A stretch of DNA of 64,000 nt from Nocardioides sp. zg-1230 (lineage in GTDB: Bacteria > Actinomycetota > Actinomycetes > Propionibacteriales > Nocardioidaceae): contig NZ_JABJQZ010000001.1 in assembly GCF_013155335.1 (NCBI RefSeq), forward strand, positions 868,001-932,000, written 5' to 3'. A program made the position numbers and the translations under genes. Positions 63,077 through 64,000 of the stretch are shown here, one piece after another (position 1 is the first letter of the stretch; each line of letters starts with the position of its first letter). The notes below the pieces were generated by a model that searched no databases, was not told the origin of the DNA, and was given only the letters and a program-made list of their open reading frames with translations.

Positions 63077-63873
63077 GCAGCTCCCCCGCCATCGGCGCCC
63101 ACGTCGAGCAGACCGACCCGATCGCCGAGGCGCTCGCACGCGACACGACGCTCGTGCAGTTCTTCCTCGGCGACCCCCAGGGCTACAAGGGCCCGGAGGT
63201 CCGTTTCGCGGGTGGCGCAGAGGGGCTGCGCGCCGCGGCCGAGGACGCCGGCGTCGACCTCTACGTCCACGCCCCCTACGTCGTCAACGTCGCCACGACC
63301 AACAACCGCATCCGGATCCCGAGCCGCAAGCTGCTGCAGCAGCACATGGACGCCGCGGCCTCGATCGGCGCCAAGGGGCTCATCGTCCACGGCGGCCACG
63401 TCAACAAGAGCGACGACCCTGCCGTCGGCTTCGACAACTGGCGCAAGGCGATCGAGGCGACCGACATCAAGGTCCCCCTGCTCATCGAGAACACCGCCGG
63501 GGGCGACAACGCCATGGCTCGCCACCTCGACCGCATCGCCGGGGTGTGGGACGCGATCTCCTCGGCGGAGGGCGCCGACGATGTCGGGTTCTGCCTCGAC
63601 ACGTGCCACGCCTGGGCGGGAGGCATCGAGCTCGGCGACGCGGTCGAGAAGGTCCGCGGCATCACCGGACGCATCGACCTCGTCCACGCCAACGACTCGC
63701 GCGACACGTTCGGCTCGGGCGCCGACCGCCACGCGAACTTCGGGCAGGGCCACCTGCCGGCCGACGAGTTCGCGGGTGTGGTGCGCGAGGCCGGGGCTCC
63801 GGTGATCTGTGAGACGCCGGGCGGTGCCGCGGAGCACCAGGCCGACTTCGCCTGGCTCCGCGAGCACCTCTGA
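63073..63873 (+). CDS. nfo: Endonuclease IV (AP endonuclease)
   Basis: A 266-residue TIM-barrel DNA repair enzyme. Zinc-binding motifs are visible: YVHAPYVVNVA, LIVHGGHV, LLIENTAGG, GFCLDTCHAW, DLVHANDSRDTFGSGADRHAN and FGQGHLP. It nicks DNA at abasic sites. The ATG overlaps the kinase stop. It also has TAGGGT 7 nt upstream, so it may have its own leaderless start inside the kinase gene. Confidence 0.95.
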   Translation: MSSSPAIGAHVEQTDPIAEALARDTTLVQFFLGDPQGYKGPEVRFAGGAEGLRAAAEDAGVDLYVHAPYVVNVATTNNRIRIPSRKLLQQHMDAAASIGAKGLIVHGGHVNKSDDPAVGFDNWRKAIEATDIKVPLLIENTAGGDNAMARHLDRIAGVWDAISSAEGADDVGFCLDTCHAWAGGIELGDAVEKVRGITGRIDLVHANDSRDTFGSGADRHANFGQGHLPADEFAGVVREAGAPVICETPGGAAEHQADFAWLREHL

Positions 63874-64000
63874 TCAGCGGATGGGGCTCGCGGTGACCAC
63901 CACGTTGCTGCGGTAGCCGGTGCCGTCCCAGTCCTCGCAGGTGATGAGGACGAGTCGGGGCGCGCCGGTCGGGCCGAAGATCTTGCCACTGCGCCGGGCC
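63874..64000 (-). CDS. Sortase C-terminal end (partial)
   Basis: The last 41 codons of a gene entering from the right. LVLITCEDWDG contains the catalytic Cys in the L-I-T-C motif of sortases, and YRSNVVVTA supplies the catalytic Arg. The short single-domain ending fits class E/F sortases of actinobacteria, which cut and anchor surface proteins. The N-terminus lies outside the window. Confidence 0.8.
   Translation of the reverse strand, partial: ARRSGKIFGPTGAPRLVLITCEDWDGTGYRSNVVVTASPIR

Overview
The window is a chromosomal segment of a very GC-rich actinobacterium. A Nocardioides-like member of the Propionibacteriales is the best guess, from codon use, the many leaderless promoters, the rpsF-ssb-rpsR-rplI/dnaB neighbourhood, a FurA-KatG pair, Hanks-type kinases and the family mix. 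No rRNA, tRNA or CRISPR array was recognised. The genus assignment is an inference.

Layout. Positions 1-2100 hold a HesB-like protein and two lipoproteins. Positions 2.1-8.3 kb form an accessory island of small hypothetical genes and two leucine-rich-repeat (LRR) genes. It also holds a frameshifted IS30 element and a lipoprotein gene with an in-frame stop in its signal peptide. Short repeats with the core CGGCAGAT lie in its intergenic gaps. The island ends against a decayed fragment of rimK at 8.3-8.5 kb; the intact rimK lies 1.6 kb further on, behind a cytochrome P450. Positions 9.9-16.1 kb carry a RimK-type ligase, a retropepsin-like RimB protease and an aspartoacylase-like enzyme, interleaved with secreted beta-rich proteins.

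Positions 16-32.6 kb are mixed housekeeping and accessory genes. They include a PLP enzyme, acetyltransferases, SPFH, a Pol IV-like polymerase, a MacB-type ABC transporter and a LysE/ArgO exporter. A WYL regulator divergent from a hydrolase, a kinase and an ArsR-SRPBCC-RibD operon with a clear operator follow. Positions 30.8-34.4 kb pair a Na+/H+ antiporter carrying a UBP zinc finger with a thioredoxin-reductase-like flavoprotein that seems to lack a normal start codon. Positions 34.4-54.9 kb hold three ECF-type sigma factors (one in an overlapping sigma/anti-sigma/hydrolase operon), transporters, furA-katG and a BLUF photoreceptor heading an oxidoreductase directon. Positions 55-63.9 kb are the replication and ribosomal block: dnaB, a DnaA-box-like cluster, MATE exporter, rplI, rpsR, ssb, rpsF, a kinase, nfo and the end of a sortase.

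Two window-wide patterns stand out. First, at least seven intergenic gaps contain long palindromes with 11-21 bp arms around a 15-39 nt loop (16 nt in the tandem pair near 60 kb). Some occur as tandem pairs, and one stem recurs 24 kb away. Second, about eighteen genes show a -10-like hexamer (YANNNT) 6-7 nt before the start codon with no ribosome binding site, the signature of leaderless transcription. This pattern decides several start choices below.
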